Below are positions 34,038-43,209 of a stretch of DNA of 64,000 bases, piece by piece. This DNA comes from Actinosynnema pretiosum (GTDB lineage Bacteria > Actinomycetota > Actinomycetes > Mycobacteriales > Pseudonocardiaceae). The position numbers were made by a program, and so were the translations under genes. Each line of letters begins with the position of its first letter. Within the stretch, counting starts at the first letter, position 1. The stretch covers positions 47,992 to 111,991 of the forward strand of contig NZ_JAMTCF010000025.1 of the NCBI RefSeq assembly GCF_024171695.1, given 5' to 3'. The notes beneath the pieces were generated by a model. It did no database searches. It was not told the DNA's origin and saw only the letters and a list, made by a program, of their open reading frames with translations.

Positions 34038-35192
34038 CTAGCAGATCGTCTGCTTGCTGTTGACGAGGGTGTTGTTGCGGAACGTGGTGTTCGTGCCGCA
34101 CGGGTTCTCGGTGATCGCCGAGTTGGTCACCCGCAGGTTCTGCACCACGACGTCCTTGGTCACCGGGAACTCCGACCGCGAGGCCAGCCTGATGTCGCCG
34201 GGCCCGGTCACCGTCCCGCTCTGCGCGGCCAGGTTCACGTTGTAGCAGTTCTCGATCAGGATCGCGTTGTTGCCGGTGTTCGCGATGTCCACCCGGTCGA
34301 TCTGCAACCCGCCGCTCTCGGACACGCAGAACACCCCGCGCCCGCCGCCGCGCGCGATCACCTGCCCGACCCGGACGTTGATCGGGTAGGCGTTGTTGAT
34401 CCGCCCGTTCCGGTTGGCGGTGCGGAACGCCGCGTACCCGGTGCCGGTCCCCGCGCCGTCCGCGTCGACCAGGGTGACGTTCGCGTTGATGGTGTCGTTG
34501 AGCAGCAGCCCGGACTCGCCGACGTTGCGCGCGGTCACCGTGCCGACGGTGAGCCCGTCAAGGCCGTAGGTCTCCACGGCGTGGCTGGACGCGCCGGACA
34601 CGTACACGTTGTCGATGCGCACGTTCCTGGTGCGCACCGAGGTGTCGCCCCGGTTGTCGATCCGCACGCCGAGCCCGCTGGACAGCCGCATGTCGATCTG
34701 GCCGAGCACGACGTTGGTGGCGTTGCGGATGAAGATGCCGTACAGCGGCGTCCCGGTGACGTTGAGGTGCTGGATCTCGACGTCGGTGACGCCGCGCGCG
34801 TACACCGGGGCCTGGTCGCCGGTGCCGCTGCCGGTGACGTTGATCGTGCCGCACACGTCGAGCACCGTGTAGCTGGGCAGCGAGAACCGCGACCCCGCGC
34901 TCATCGTGCCGGACCCGCGCACCACCAGGCGCTCCTTGCTGGTGCGCCCGGACGTGAGCGCGCCGACGGCGGCCTGCATGGCGGCGCGCATGTCGGTGCC
35001 GGTGTGCACGGTCGTGCTGCCGCGCTTGGCGGTCCAGGTGCTGCCGGACTTGGTCACCTCGGCGTGGTACGTGCCGCTCCCGCAGTCCGCGGCCGACGCC
35101 GGGGCCGGGTCGACCGCGCCGTGGACGAGCGCCGCGCCGAGCACCGCGGCGCCGATCGCGGCGGCTGCTCCGCTGACCTTCTTCCTCACCAT
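34038..35192 (-). CDS. Secreted right-handed parallel beta-helix protein
   Basis: 384 residues. The ATG at 35192 is selected because GAGGAG lies upstream and it gives a standard signal peptide (MVRKKVSGAAAAIGAAVLG..., cleaved near ASAAD). The mature part is made of repeated short beta-coils rich in Asn, Val and Gly (for example RNATNVVLGQIDMRLSSGLGVRIDN), typical of pectate lyase-like or glycosidase parallel beta-helices. I could not assign a catalytic family. The C-terminal CGTNTTFRNNTLVNSKQTIC may form a disulphide. Its position next to the PL11 gene suggests a pectin- or polysaccharide-related role. Confidence 0.75.
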   Translation of the reverse strand: MVRKKVSGAAAAIGAAVLGAALVHGAVDPAPASAADCGSGTYHAEVTKSGSTWTAKRGSTTVHTGTDMRAAMQAAVGALTSGRTSKERLVVRGSGTMSAGSRFSLPSYTVLDVCGTINVTGSGTGDQAPVYARGVTDVEIQHLNVTGTPLYGIFIRNATNVVLGQIDMRLSSGLGVRIDNRGDTSVRTRNVRIDNVYVSGASSHAVETYGLDGLTVGTVTARNVGESGLLLNDTINANVTLVDADGAGTGTGYAAFRTANRNGRINNAYPINVRVGQVIARGGGRGVFCVSESGGLQIDRVDIANTGNNAILIENCYNVNLAAQSGTVTGPGDIRLASRSEFPVTKDVVVQNLRVTNSAITENPCGTNTTFRNNTLVNSKQTIC

Positions 35193-35325
35193 GAGCCGGT
35201 TCTCCTCGCTAGGGGACGTTTCCTCGCGGCGGCGGAGACGGGCTTGCCGCTCCCGGCGCCCGCTGGGGTCAACGGGCGCCGGGAACGTTCGGTTCACCAA
35301 CGGTTCTGCCGGAGCCGCCCTGGGC

Positions 35326-37554
35326 TCAGTAGTGGATGTCCGGCCAGGGCGGGGTGGCCATGCCGTCGCCGATGAAGAAGCTCGGGTGCGGCGGCTGGTT
35401 GTAGGCCGTGTTCTGCCAGGCGATCGCGACCCGGTACATGGTGTCGTGCATCAGGGTCGGGATGCGCCGGTCGGTCTGGTGCGGGGTGGAGTAGATCCGC
35501 AGCGCGGTGTTGTTCGCGGTGGGCCACACCACCTCCTCGCGCCAGTCGCCGAACAGGTCGCCGGACAGCGACGGGGTGGCCTTGGTGCCGTTGTTGCTGT
35601 GCACGTCGGACGCGGTCAGCAGGCGGGTGTCGCCGCCGGTGCCGTACTTGTCGATCCGGGTCTGGTCCACCAGCTCGCGCACCGGGTCGCCGTCCCACCA
35701 GGCCAGGAAGTTGATCGAGCTGGGCTTGCGCCCGATCTCGGCCCCCTTGGCGCTGCGCAGGTTCGCGTCCCGCGCCGACCACGCCTCGGCCCCAGGGCTG
35801 CCCGCCCAGATGTCGCCCGCGACGCCGCGCCCGTTGTCGCCGCCGGACGCGGTGGTCCACACGCGGGAACCGGTGCGGGCGTCGGCGAAGAACGAGCCGG
35901 GCTTGGAGGTGTCCTCGTCGACCTTGAAGTACTCCAGGCCCGCCCGCGACGGGTCGAGGTCGCCCAGGTGCGCGGCGTCCCCGTGGCCGAGGCCGGTGTT
36001 CCACAGGCCCTTGCCGCTGTCGTCGATGGCCGCAGCGCCGTAGACGATCTCGTCCCGGCCGTCCGCGTCGACGTCGCCGATGGTGAGCGAGTGGTTGCCC
36101 TGGCCCGCGTAGCCGCTGTTGCCGGAGGCCTTGGAGTCGAAGACCCAGCGCTTGGTGAGCGCGCCGTTGCGGAAGTCCCAGGCCGCGATGACCGCGCGGG
36201 TGTAGTAGCCGCGCGCCATGATCAGCGAGGGGCGGGCGCCGTCCAGGTAGGCGGTCCCGGCGAGGAACCGGTCGACCCGGTTGCCGTAGTTGTCGCCCCA
36301 GTCGGACACGGTCCCGCGCGGCGGGTCGTAGTTGACCGTGGACATCGCGGCGCCGGTCTGGCCGTTGAACATGGTCAGGTACTCGGGGCCCGCGAGCACG
36401 TAGCCGGAGGAGTTGCGGTGGTCGGCGGAGGCGTTGCCGATCACCGTGCCGCGCCCGTCGACGGTGGCGTCGGCGGTCTTCATGGCCACCTCGGCCTTGC
36501 CGTCGCCGTCGTAGTCGTAGACCTGGAACTGGGTGTAGTGCGCGCCCGCCCGGATGTTGCGGCCCAGGTTGATCCGCCACAGCCTGGTGCCGTTGAGCTT
36601 GTAGGCGTCGACGTAGACGACGTCCGTGGTGCCGGACTGGGAGTTGTCCTTGGCGTTGTTGGGCTCCCATTTAAGAATGAATTCGTAGACCCCGTCGCCG
36701 TCCAGGTCGCCGACGCTCGCGTCGTTCGCGGCGTAGGCGCTCGACGGCGGCTGGATCGGCACGTCCCGGTAGCCGTTGCCGAAGGCCAGCGAGGCTGGGG
36801 ACGCGGGCTGCTCGGCCCCGTTGACCACCGCGCGGACCGTGTAGGAGGCGTCCGCCGCCGCGCCGCTGTCCAGGTGGTTCGTGGACCCGGTGATCGGCGA
36901 GGCGTTCAGCTTGGTGCTGCCCCGGTAGACGTTGAACGCGACGTTCTGCGGGTCGCCGCCCAGGAGCCGCCAGCTGACCAGGTTCCCGCTGCCGGAGCGG
37001 ACGCTGATCAGGCCCCGGTCGAGCCGCTCGACCTGCTTGCGCCCGGTCGGGTCGGGCAGCGGCGCGGTGCCGCCACCGGTGGTCGTGGTGGTGGGGCCGC
37101 CGGTGGTCGTGGTCGTGGTGGTGGTCGTGGTGGGCGCGACGCCGCCGGTGCACGCGCTGCCGTTGAGCGCGAAGCTCGACGGGACGACCGGCTCGCCGGT
37201 CCTGGACCCGTTGAACCCGAACGAGACCGACCCGCCGGTGGGGATGGCCTTGTTCCAGTCCACGTTGGACGCGGTGACCGTCGCGCCCGAGGACGAGAAC
37301 GCCGCGTTCCAGCCCTGGTCGACCTTCTCGCCGGAGGCGAGGTTCCAGACCAGGGACCACCCGTCGACCGGGTCGCCGAGGTTGTTGACGGTGACGTTGG
37401 CGGAGAAGCCGCCCTGCCACTGGTTCTGCACGGTGTAGTCGACCTTGCAGGCTGGGGCGGCCGAGGCCGTGCCCACGACGACCAGTCCGCCGCTCAGCGC
37501 GGTGGCGGCGGCGATCGCCGCGCCCAACCGCGCGCGGAACGAGTTGGTGAGCAC
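35326..37554 (-). CDS. Secreted CBM2-PL11 rhamnogalacturonan lyase
   Basis: 742 residues from the GTG at 37554, which follows AAGGAG. Layout: a signal peptide ending near ASAAP; a family 2 carbohydrate-binding module (about 33-135, with conserved Trp in NQWQGGF, VDGWSLVW and NVDWNKA); a Thr-rich linker; then a PL11 beta-propeller domain (GLISVRSGSGNLVSWRLLGGDP onward, with many DGDG/DVDADGRDE calcium-binding repeats). PL11 enzymes cleave the rhamnogalacturonan I backbone of pectin. The CBM2 probably attaches it to cellulose in plant wall. Two LacI-type operators lie immediately upstream. Confidence 0.93.
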   Translation of the reverse strand: MLTNSFRARLGAAIAAATALSGGLVVVGTASAAPACKVDYTVQNQWQGGFSANVTVNNLGDPVDGWSLVWNLASGEKVDQGWNAAFSSSGATVTASNVDWNKAIPTGGSVSFGFNGSRTGEPVVPSSFALNGSACTGGVAPTTTTTTTTTTGGPTTTTTGGGTAPLPDPTGRKQVERLDRGLISVRSGSGNLVSWRLLGGDPQNVAFNVYRGSTKLNASPITGSTNHLDSGAAADASYTVRAVVNGAEQPASPASLAFGNGYRDVPIQPPSSAYAANDASVGDLDGDGVYEFILKWEPNNAKDNSQSGTTDVVYVDAYKLNGTRLWRINLGRNIRAGAHYTQFQVYDYDGDGKAEVAMKTADATVDGRGTVIGNASADHRNSSGYVLAGPEYLTMFNGQTGAAMSTVNYDPPRGTVSDWGDNYGNRVDRFLAGTAYLDGARPSLIMARGYYTRAVIAAWDFRNGALTKRWVFDSKASGNSGYAGQGNHSLTIGDVDADGRDEIVYGAAAIDDSGKGLWNTGLGHGDAAHLGDLDPSRAGLEYFKVDEDTSKPGSFFADARTGSRVWTTASGGDNGRGVAGDIWAGSPGAEAWSARDANLRSAKGAEIGRKPSSINFLAWWDGDPVRELVDQTRIDKYGTGGDTRLLTASDVHSNNGTKATPSLSGDLFGDWREEVVWPTANNTALRIYSTPHQTDRRIPTLMHDTMYRVAIAWQNTAYNQPPHPSFFIGDGMATPPWPDIHY

Positions 37555-37576
37555 CGTTGCTCCTTCATCTCGCTTC

Positions 37577-37590
37577 TGGGAACGCTCCCA
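37577..37590. promoter_or_regulatory. CebR-like operator upstream of PL11
   Basis: TGGGAACGCTCCCA differs at one base from TGGGAGCGCTCCCA, the box bound by the cello-oligosaccharide regulator CebR in streptomycetes. It lies 22 bases before the PL11 start. No CebR gene is in the window. Confidence 0.65.
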
Positions 37591-37640
37591 TGTGAGAACC
37601 GAGTGAAGCGGATTCGGACACGACGGGTCAACCCCTTCTG

Positions 37641-37652
37641 GAAAGCGCTTTC
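37641..37652. promoter_or_regulatory. Second LacI-type palindrome upstream of PL11
   Basis: GAAAGCGCTTTC is a perfect 12-base palindrome with the central GCGC/CG step typical of LacI-family operators. It lies 64 bases upstream of the CebR-like box and differs from it in sequence, suggesting a different regulator. Confidence 0.5.
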
Positions 37653-37924
37653 TCGACGGCGATCGGCGTTCGACAACGGGCCCCGCGCCGTTCGACTCGG
37701 GGGGTGGGGGCGTTCGTCGACCTGGGGACGGGGGCGTTCGGCAGCGCTGCATACGGGGGGCGTGCGGGGGTGCGGCGGCGTTCGGCGGCGGCACCCGGCG
37801 GTATGTATGTGTGGGCGGTCGGCGGCGCGGCGAGCGGAGGGCGGAGGGCGTGCGGCGGTGCGGTTCCGCTCAAGCCGGATCACTCAGGCCTGGCCGCTCA
37901 AACCAGGCAGCTCAAACCAGCCGC
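37653..37924. other. Intergenic tract between PL11 promoter and C39-like gene
   Basis: 272 bases without a credible gene. The right end, 37866-37927, has degenerate repeats around GCTCAAACCAG (clearest copies at 37896 and 37909) running into the stop codon of the peptidase gene. Confidence 0.5.
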
Positions 37925-39142
37925 TCAAGGCTGGATGATGTACGCGATCCCGCCGGACCCGCCGCCGACCCCACCGCCGGGCAGGGGCCGCTGGGTCCGC
38001 AGCCACACGTTCTCGAACGCCCGCCTCGGGTACACCCGCCGCACCGACGGGTTGTCCGGCGAGGCCGGGTCGTTGGCGATCACGTCACCGCGCTCGGTGA
38101 ACCCGACCACGACCATGATGTGCCCGCCGGTCGAGTACCCCGACCCCGGCAGCTCGTCGGCCTGGAACGCCTGCGAGGTGATCACCGGGATGCCGCGCGC
38201 GATGTAGCGCTCCAGCTCGGGCAGCGAGGTCAGCCGGGTGATGTGCGCCCTGAGCCCGAAGTGCGCCGCGTACGCCGTGTTGAACGGCCAGTTCCCGGCG
38301 CCCCGGTAGTCGTAGTCGTAGGTGTGCCTGGCCGCGTGGTCCACCGTCGGGTCCGCGTACGCCGGGTCGACCCACGAGGTCTCCTCCGGTGTCGGCCCGC
38401 GTCCCCAGTACTCCACGACCATCTCGGTGGACGAGGGGCTGCACCACGCCTCGCCGCCGCCGTCGTACTCCGGGTACTCCCCCAGGTGCACGTTCTGCGA
38501 GTACCGGGGCACGGCCAGCTCGATCCCGCGCGCGGGTCCCGGTTTGCTGGCGGGCACGGTGAACCGGTCGGGCACCGCCGACGCCATCACGCCGACCAGC
38601 GACACCGAGGGCGCCGCGACCTGCCCGACCGCGCGGTGCAGGGTCACCCGGACCTGGTGCGCCACCAGCGGTTCCCCCGCGACGAACGTGTCGACGTCCA
38701 CCGAGCCGTGCTCGTCGGACTGCCCGGACACGGTGGCGCGCTTGATGTCCGCGTCCCCGTAGGCCCAGCGCCCCAGCACGAACCACCCGCTGGGCCCGGC
38801 GCCGCCCACCGAGCGGAACTCGACCTGGATCCAGGTCCCGGCGGGCGTGCGCGCGTTCCAGGAGGCCACCGCCTGGGTCGCCGGGAAGCCGAGCCGCCGC
38901 ACCGGCGAGGTCCAGCGCGCGTACTCGTACTCCCGCCCCTCCCGCTCGACCCGCCCCACCGGCCGGACCAGCTCCAGCCCGCCGGGCCCGACCAGGACGC
39001 CCTCGAACACGCCCTGGCGCAGCGAGCCCGCGCTCCACTCGTGGTAGTCCACTGATCCCCCCGACCGCGCGGCGACGGCGGTCGTCGCCGACACCGACAA
39101 CACCACCGCGCACAGCACCGCGCCCGCCGCGAGCAATCTCAT
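37925..39142 (-). CDS. Secreted C39-like cysteine peptidase
   Basis: About 405 residues. A signal peptide starts at MRLLAAGAVLCAVVL; a slightly longer start at 39181 is possible. The N-terminal half is a beta-rich domain (DYHEWSAGSLRQGVFEG, WIQVEFRSVGG). The C-terminal half is a peptidase C39-like papain fold with Cys234 in EAWCSPSS, His341 in GGHIMVVVGF and Asp358 in IANDPAS as the catalytic triad. C39-like stand-alone secreted proteins are common in actinomycetes; substrates are unknown. The start lacks a clear ribosome site. It lies between the PL11 gene and the sugar transporter. Confidence 0.82.
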   Translation of the reverse strand: MRLLAAGAVLCAVVLSVSATTAVAARSGGSVDYHEWSAGSLRQGVFEGVLVGPGGLELVRPVGRVEREGREYEYARWTSPVRRLGFPATQAVASWNARTPAGTWIQVEFRSVGGAGPSGWFVLGRWAYGDADIKRATVSGQSDEHGSVDVDTFVAGEPLVAHQVRVTLHRAVGQVAAPSVSLVGVMASAVPDRFTVPASKPGPARGIELAVPRYSQNVHLGEYPEYDGGGEAWCSPSSTEMVVEYWGRGPTPEETSWVDPAYADPTVDHAARHTYDYDYRGAGNWPFNTAYAAHFGLRAHITRLTSLPELERYIARGIPVITSQAFQADELPGSGYSTGGHIMVVVGFTERGDVIANDPASPDNPSVRRVYPRRAFENVWLRTQRPLPGGGVGGGSGGIAYIIQP

Positions 39143-39195
39143 GTGGGAGATTGTCGCGGCGGGCGCGGTGGTGGTAAACACCCGACCGGGTCAGG

Positions 39196-40413
39196 TCACG
39201 AGCGGCGCTTGGTCCACACGTCGTAGGCGACGGCGGCCAGCAGGACGAGGCCCTTGACGAGCATCACCTGCTCGCTGGGCGAGCCGATCAGGGACATGCC
39301 GTTGTTGATGACGCCCATGATCATGCCGCCGGTGATCGCGCCGACCACCTTGCCGACACCGCCCTGCACGGCCGCGCCGCCGATGAAGGCCGCCGCGATC
39401 GCGTCGAGCTCGAACGAGTTGCCCGCCGTCGGACCGGCCTGGTTGAGCCTGCCCGCGAAGATGACGCCCGCGAGCGCGGCCAGCATCCCCATGTTGACGA
39501 ACAGCCAGAACGTGACCTGCTTGGTCTTCACGCCGGACAGCTGCGCCGCCTGGAGGTTGCCGCCGATCGCGTAGATGTGGCGGCCGAACACCGAGCGGTT
39601 GGCCAGCAGCGAGTAGCCCAGGGCCAGCGCCGCGAGCAGCACGAGCACCCACGGCAGGTTGCGGAAGCGGGCCAGCTGCACCACGACGGCCAGCACGATC
39701 ACCGCCATGCCGACGATCTTGGCGATGAACACGCCCATCGGCTCGACGGTCTGCTTGTAGCCCAGGCGCGCCTGGCGCTTGCGCAGCTGCGAGAACGCGT
39801 AGGCCGTGACGCAGGCGAGGCCGACCAGCAGGGACACCAGGTCCGCGCCGCCCAGCGGGCCGAGCGCCACGTTGCCCAGGTAGCCCTCGGTGAAGCCGTT
39901 GGCCAGCGTCCGGATCGGGTCCGGGAACGGGCCGATGCCCTGGTTGCCCAGGACGGTCATGGTGAGGGCGCGGAAGACCAGCATGCCCGCGAGCGTCACG
40001 ATGAACGCGGGGATGCCGAAGTACGCGATCCAGTAGCCCTGCGCCGCGCCGATCATCGCGCCCACCAGGAGCGTGATGAGCACCGCGAGCGGCCAGGCCA
40101 TCCCCATCTTCACGGTGAGCACGGCGCAGACCGCGCCGGTCACCGCCACCACCGAGCCGACCGACAGGTCGATGTGCCCGCCGATGATCACCAGGATCAT
40201 GCCGATCGCGAGGATCAGCACGTAGGAGTTCTGGACGATGATGTTGGAGATGTTCTGGGGCGTGAGCAGCGCGCCGTCGGTCAGCACCGAGAACAGCACC
40301 ACGATGAACGCGAACGCCACGTAGATGCCGGACTGGCGGATGTTGATCGAGAACTTGTTCCTGGCGCCGGGAGCCGCGGGGGCGACCGGCGGATCGAGTT
40401 TGGCGGTGCTCAT
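39196..40413 (-). CDS. mmsB: Sugar ABC transporter permease, MmsB/GguB type
   Basis: 405 residues with about ten membrane segments. It has the family signature GGHIDLSVGSVVAVTGAVCA and a C-terminal AFIGGAAVQGGVGKVVGAITGGMIMGVINNGMSL. These match the RbsC/XylH-like permeases of the multiple-monosaccharide transporter (ChvE-MmsA-MmsB). The size is larger than RbsC (about 320), as usual for MmsB/XylH. It overlaps the ATPase gene by four bases and is the last gene of the araB-araD-araA-chvE-mmsA-mmsB array. It most likely transports L-arabinose. Confidence 0.85.
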   Translation of the reverse strand: MSTAKLDPPVAPAAPGARNKFSINIRQSGIYVAFAFIVVLFSVLTDGALLTPQNISNIIVQNSYVLILAIGMILVIIGGHIDLSVGSVVAVTGAVCAVLTVKMGMAWPLAVLITLLVGAMIGAAQGYWIAYFGIPAFIVTLAGMLVFRALTMTVLGNQGIGPFPDPIRTLANGFTEGYLGNVALGPLGGADLVSLLVGLACVTAYAFSQLRKRQARLGYKQTVEPMGVFIAKIVGMAVIVLAVVVQLARFRNLPWVLVLLAALALGYSLLANRSVFGRHIYAIGGNLQAAQLSGVKTKQVTFWLFVNMGMLAALAGVIFAGRLNQAGPTAGNSFELDAIAAAFIGGAAVQGGVGKVVGAITGGMIMGVINNGMSLIGSPSEQVMLVKGLVLLAAVAYDVWTKRRS

Positions 40414-41936
40414 GTCATCTGTCCCTGGGTCATGTGCTGCATCAGGCGTTCCTGGGTTGCTTCGGCGCGGTCCAGCTCACCGGTGATCCGACCGGACGAC
40501 AGCGCGTACACGCGGTCGCACAGGCCGAGCAGCTCCGGCAGCTCCGAGGAGATCACCAGCACCGCGAGGCCCTGCTCGGCCAGCTCGTTGATGATCGTGT
40601 AGATCTCGTACTTCGCGCCGACGTCGATGCCTCGGGTCGGCTCGTCGAGGATCAGCACCTCGGGGTCGGTGAACATCCACTTGGCCAGCACGACCTTCTG
40701 CTGGTTACCGCCGGACAGCGTGCCGACCGTGGTCGCCACGCTGGACGTCTTGATGTTCATGCTCCGCCGGTACTTCTCGGCGACCGCGTGCTCCTCGTTC
40801 TCGTTCACCCACTTCTTGGGCGCGAGCTTGCGGAGCGCGGCGGCGGAGATGTTGCGCTGGACGTCGGCGATCAGGTTGAGCCCGTACCGCTTGCGGTCCT
40901 CGCTGACGTAGGCGATGCCGTGGGCGATCGCCTGGTCGACGGTCTTGGTGCTGATCTCCTGGCCGTTCTTGAAGACCTTGCCGGAGATGTTGGCGCCGTA
41001 GGACCGGCCGAACAGGCTCATCGCCAGCTCGGTGCGGCCCGCGCCCATGAGCCCGGCGAGACCGACGATCTCGCCGCGCCGCAGGGTGAGCGAGGCCTTG
41101 TCCACCACGACCCGGTCGGCCTGGACGGGGCTGTGCACCGTCCAGTCCTCGATCCGCAGCACCTCGTCGCCGATCTTCGGCTCGCGGGGCGGGTAGCGGT
41201 TCTCCAGGTCGCGGCCGACCATGCCGGAGATGATCCGGTCCTCGCTGAGCCCCTCGGCGGGCAGCGTCTCGATGGTCCTGCCGTCGCGCAGGATCGTGAT
41301 GTTGTCCGCGATCCGCGTGATCTCGTTGAGCTTGTGCGAGATGATCACCGAGGTGATCCCCTCGTCGCGCAGCCCTTCGAGCAGGTCGAGGAGGTGGGCC
41401 GAGTCCTCGTCGTTGAGCGCCGCGGTGGGCTCGTCGAGGATGAGCAGCTTCACCTCCTTCGACAGGGCCTTCGCGATCTCCACCAGCTGCTGCTTGCCCA
41501 CGCCGATGTCGCTGACCTGCGTCACCGGGTTCTCCCGGAGGCCGACGCGGGCCAGCAGCTCGGCTGCCTCGTGGTTGGTCCTGTTCCAGTCGATCAGGCC
41601 CTTGGAGGCGCGCTCGTTGCCCAGGAACATGTTCTCCGCGATGGAGAGCTGCGGGGCGAGCGCCAACTCCTGGTGAATGATCACGATGCCGAGCCGCTCG
41701 CTGTCGCGGACGGTCGAGAACGCGACCGGCTGCCCGTCGTAGACGATCTCGCCTTCGTAGGAGCCGTGCGGGTGCACCCCGGAGAGCACCTTCATCAGCG
41801 TGGACTTGCCAGCGCCGTTCTCCCCGCAGATCGCGTGGATCTCACCGCGCTGAACGGCGAAGTTGACGTCGCTCAGCGCGGTGACCCCCGCGAACCTCTT
41901 GGTGATGCCGCGCATCACCAGGATGTCGTCGGTCAT
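40410..41936 (-). CDS. mmsA: Sugar ABC transporter ATP-binding protein, MmsA/GguA type
   Basis: 508 residues containing two fused ABC ATPase domains. The first has Walker A GENGAGKST (38-46), Q-loop region IIHQELAL, signature VGKQQLVEIAKAL and Walker B LLILDEPTAAL. The second has a degenerate Walker A region (GLMGAGRTE) but an intact signature LSGGNQQKV and Walker B VLILDEPTRGIDVG. This is the standard arrangement for ribose/xylose/arabinose-type importers. It starts two bases after the binding-protein stop and overlaps mmsB by four bases. Confidence 0.9.
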   Translation of the reverse strand: MTDDILVMRGITKRFAGVTALSDVNFAVQRGEIHAICGENGAGKSTLMKVLSGVHPHGSYEGEIVYDGQPVAFSTVRDSERLGIVIIHQELALAPQLSIAENMFLGNERASKGLIDWNRTNHEAAELLARVGLRENPVTQVSDIGVGKQQLVEIAKALSKEVKLLILDEPTAALNDEDSAHLLDLLEGLRDEGITSVIISHKLNEITRIADNITILRDGRTIETLPAEGLSEDRIISGMVGRDLENRYPPREPKIGDEVLRIEDWTVHSPVQADRVVVDKASLTLRRGEIVGLAGLMGAGRTELAMSLFGRSYGANISGKVFKNGQEISTKTVDQAIAHGIAYVSEDRKRYGLNLIADVQRNISAAALRKLAPKKWVNENEEHAVAEKYRRSMNIKTSSVATTVGTLSGGNQQKVVLAKWMFTDPEVLILDEPTRGIDVGAKYEIYTIINELAEQGLAVLVISSELPELLGLCDRVYALSSGRITGELDRAEATQERLMQHMTQGQMT

Positions 41937-41938
41937 CG

Positions 41939-43060
41939 TTACTTCAGCTCATCCGCCGTGTAGTAGCCGGTCTCCACGAGCTCCTTCTCCCAGTTCGACT
42001 TGTCGATGGCGACGAAGTCGAGCAGGTAGGCCGGGACGACCTTCTTGCCGTTGTTGTAGTCGGTCTCGTTGTTGACCTCGGGCTTCTCGCCCTTGAGCAG
42101 CGACTCCGCCATCTTGACCGTGACGTCGGCCAGCTTGCGGGTGTCCTTGTGCACGGTGGCGTACTGCTCGCCCGCGATGATCGACTTGACCGAGGCGACC
42201 TCGGCGTCCTGGCCGGTCACGATCGGCCAGGGCTGGCCCGCCGTGCCGTAGCCGCTGGACTTGAGGGCCGAGAGGATGCCGATGGAGATGCCGTCGTACG
42301 GGGACAGCACGCCCGCGATCTTCTCACCGCCGGAGTAGGTGGAGGTGATCAGGTCCTCCATGCGGCGCTGCGCGGTGGCCGGGTCCCAGCGCAGGGTGGC
42401 CGCGATGTCGAAGTCCTTCTGGCCGCTCTTGACGACGAGGGTGCCCTTGTCGATGTGCGGCTGGAGGACGGACATCGCGCCCTTGAAGAAGAACGGCGCG
42501 TTGTTGTCGTCCGGCGAGCCGCCGAACAGCTCGATGTTCAGCGGGCCGGTCGCGGAGCCGGGGGAGCCATCGGCGTTGATGACCTTGAGGCCGGTCAGCA
42601 GCGAGGTGCCCTGCTGGACGCCGACCTTGAAGTTGTCGAACGAGGCGTAGTAGTCGACGTTCGGCGAGTCCAGGATGAGCCGGTCGTAGGAGATGACCGG
42701 GATGTTCTGGGCCTTGGCCTGCTCCAGCTGGTTGCTGAGCGCCTTGCCGTCGATGGAGGCCACGATCAGGAGCTTGGCCCCCTTGGTGATCTGGTTCTCC
42801 AGCTGGTTGGCCTGGGTCGGGATCTGGTTCTCGGCGTACTGGAGGTCGACCTTGTAGCCCTTGTCCTCCAGGGCCTTCTTGATGTTGTCCCCGTCGTGCA
42901 CCCAGCGCTCGGACGACTTGGTGGGCATCGTGACGCCGACGAGGGCGCCCTCGGTGTCCCCACCCTTCTGGTCCACGGTCTTCTCCGCCGACCCGCAGGC
43001 CGACAGTGACACAGCCAGCGCCGCGGCGCTGAACGCCGCGACGATCTTCGGAAACTTCAT
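41939..43060 (-). CDS. chvE: Sugar-binding lipoprotein, ChvE type
   Basis: 373 residues. It has a lipoprotein signal with lipobox LSAC (Cys22) and a periplasmic-binding-protein type 1 fold (VGVTMPTKSSERWVHDGDNI, YDRLILDSPNVDYYASFDNFKVG). The latter segments match ChvE/multiple monosaccharide-binding proteins. It should capture L-arabinose or related aldoses and deliver them to MmsAB. The ATG has GGAGGAG seven bases upstream. A 149-base gap with a hairpin separates it from araA, which may allow a separate level of expression. Confidence 0.88.
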   Translation of the reverse strand: MKFPKIVAAFSAAALAVSLSACGSAEKTVDQKGGDTEGALVGVTMPTKSSERWVHDGDNIKKALEDKGYKVDLQYAENQIPTQANQLENQITKGAKLLIVASIDGKALSNQLEQAKAQNIPVISYDRLILDSPNVDYYASFDNFKVGVQQGTSLLTGLKVINADGSPGSATGPLNIELFGGSPDDNNAPFFFKGAMSVLQPHIDKGTLVVKSGQKDFDIAATLRWDPATAQRRMEDLITSTYSGGEKIAGVLSPYDGISIGILSALKSSGYGTAGQPWPIVTGQDAEVASVKSIIAGEQYATVHKDTRKLADVTVKMAESLLKGEKPEVNNETDYNNGKKVVPAYLLDFVAIDKSNWEKELVETGYYTADELK

Positions 43061-43094
43061 TGTTTCTCCTCCGGGTGTTGCGTGGCGGTGTTGC

Positions 43095-43117
43095 CCGCGC
43101 CGGTGGTGCTGGCGCGG
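43095..43117 (-). terminator. Small hairpin between araA and chvE
   Basis: A seven-base stem (43095-43101 with 43111-43117) around a nine-base loop, in the 149-base gap after the araA stop. It could terminate part of the araBDA transcript or protect an mRNA end. Confidence 0.35.
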
Positions 43118-43209
43118 TGGTGCCGAGGGTGGCGAACCCCGCCGGTCCTGACGACCGTTCCTGACGACGCAGAGTAGTGGTCTGGACCAGCGGGGTTCGA
43201 CCGGGCTCG

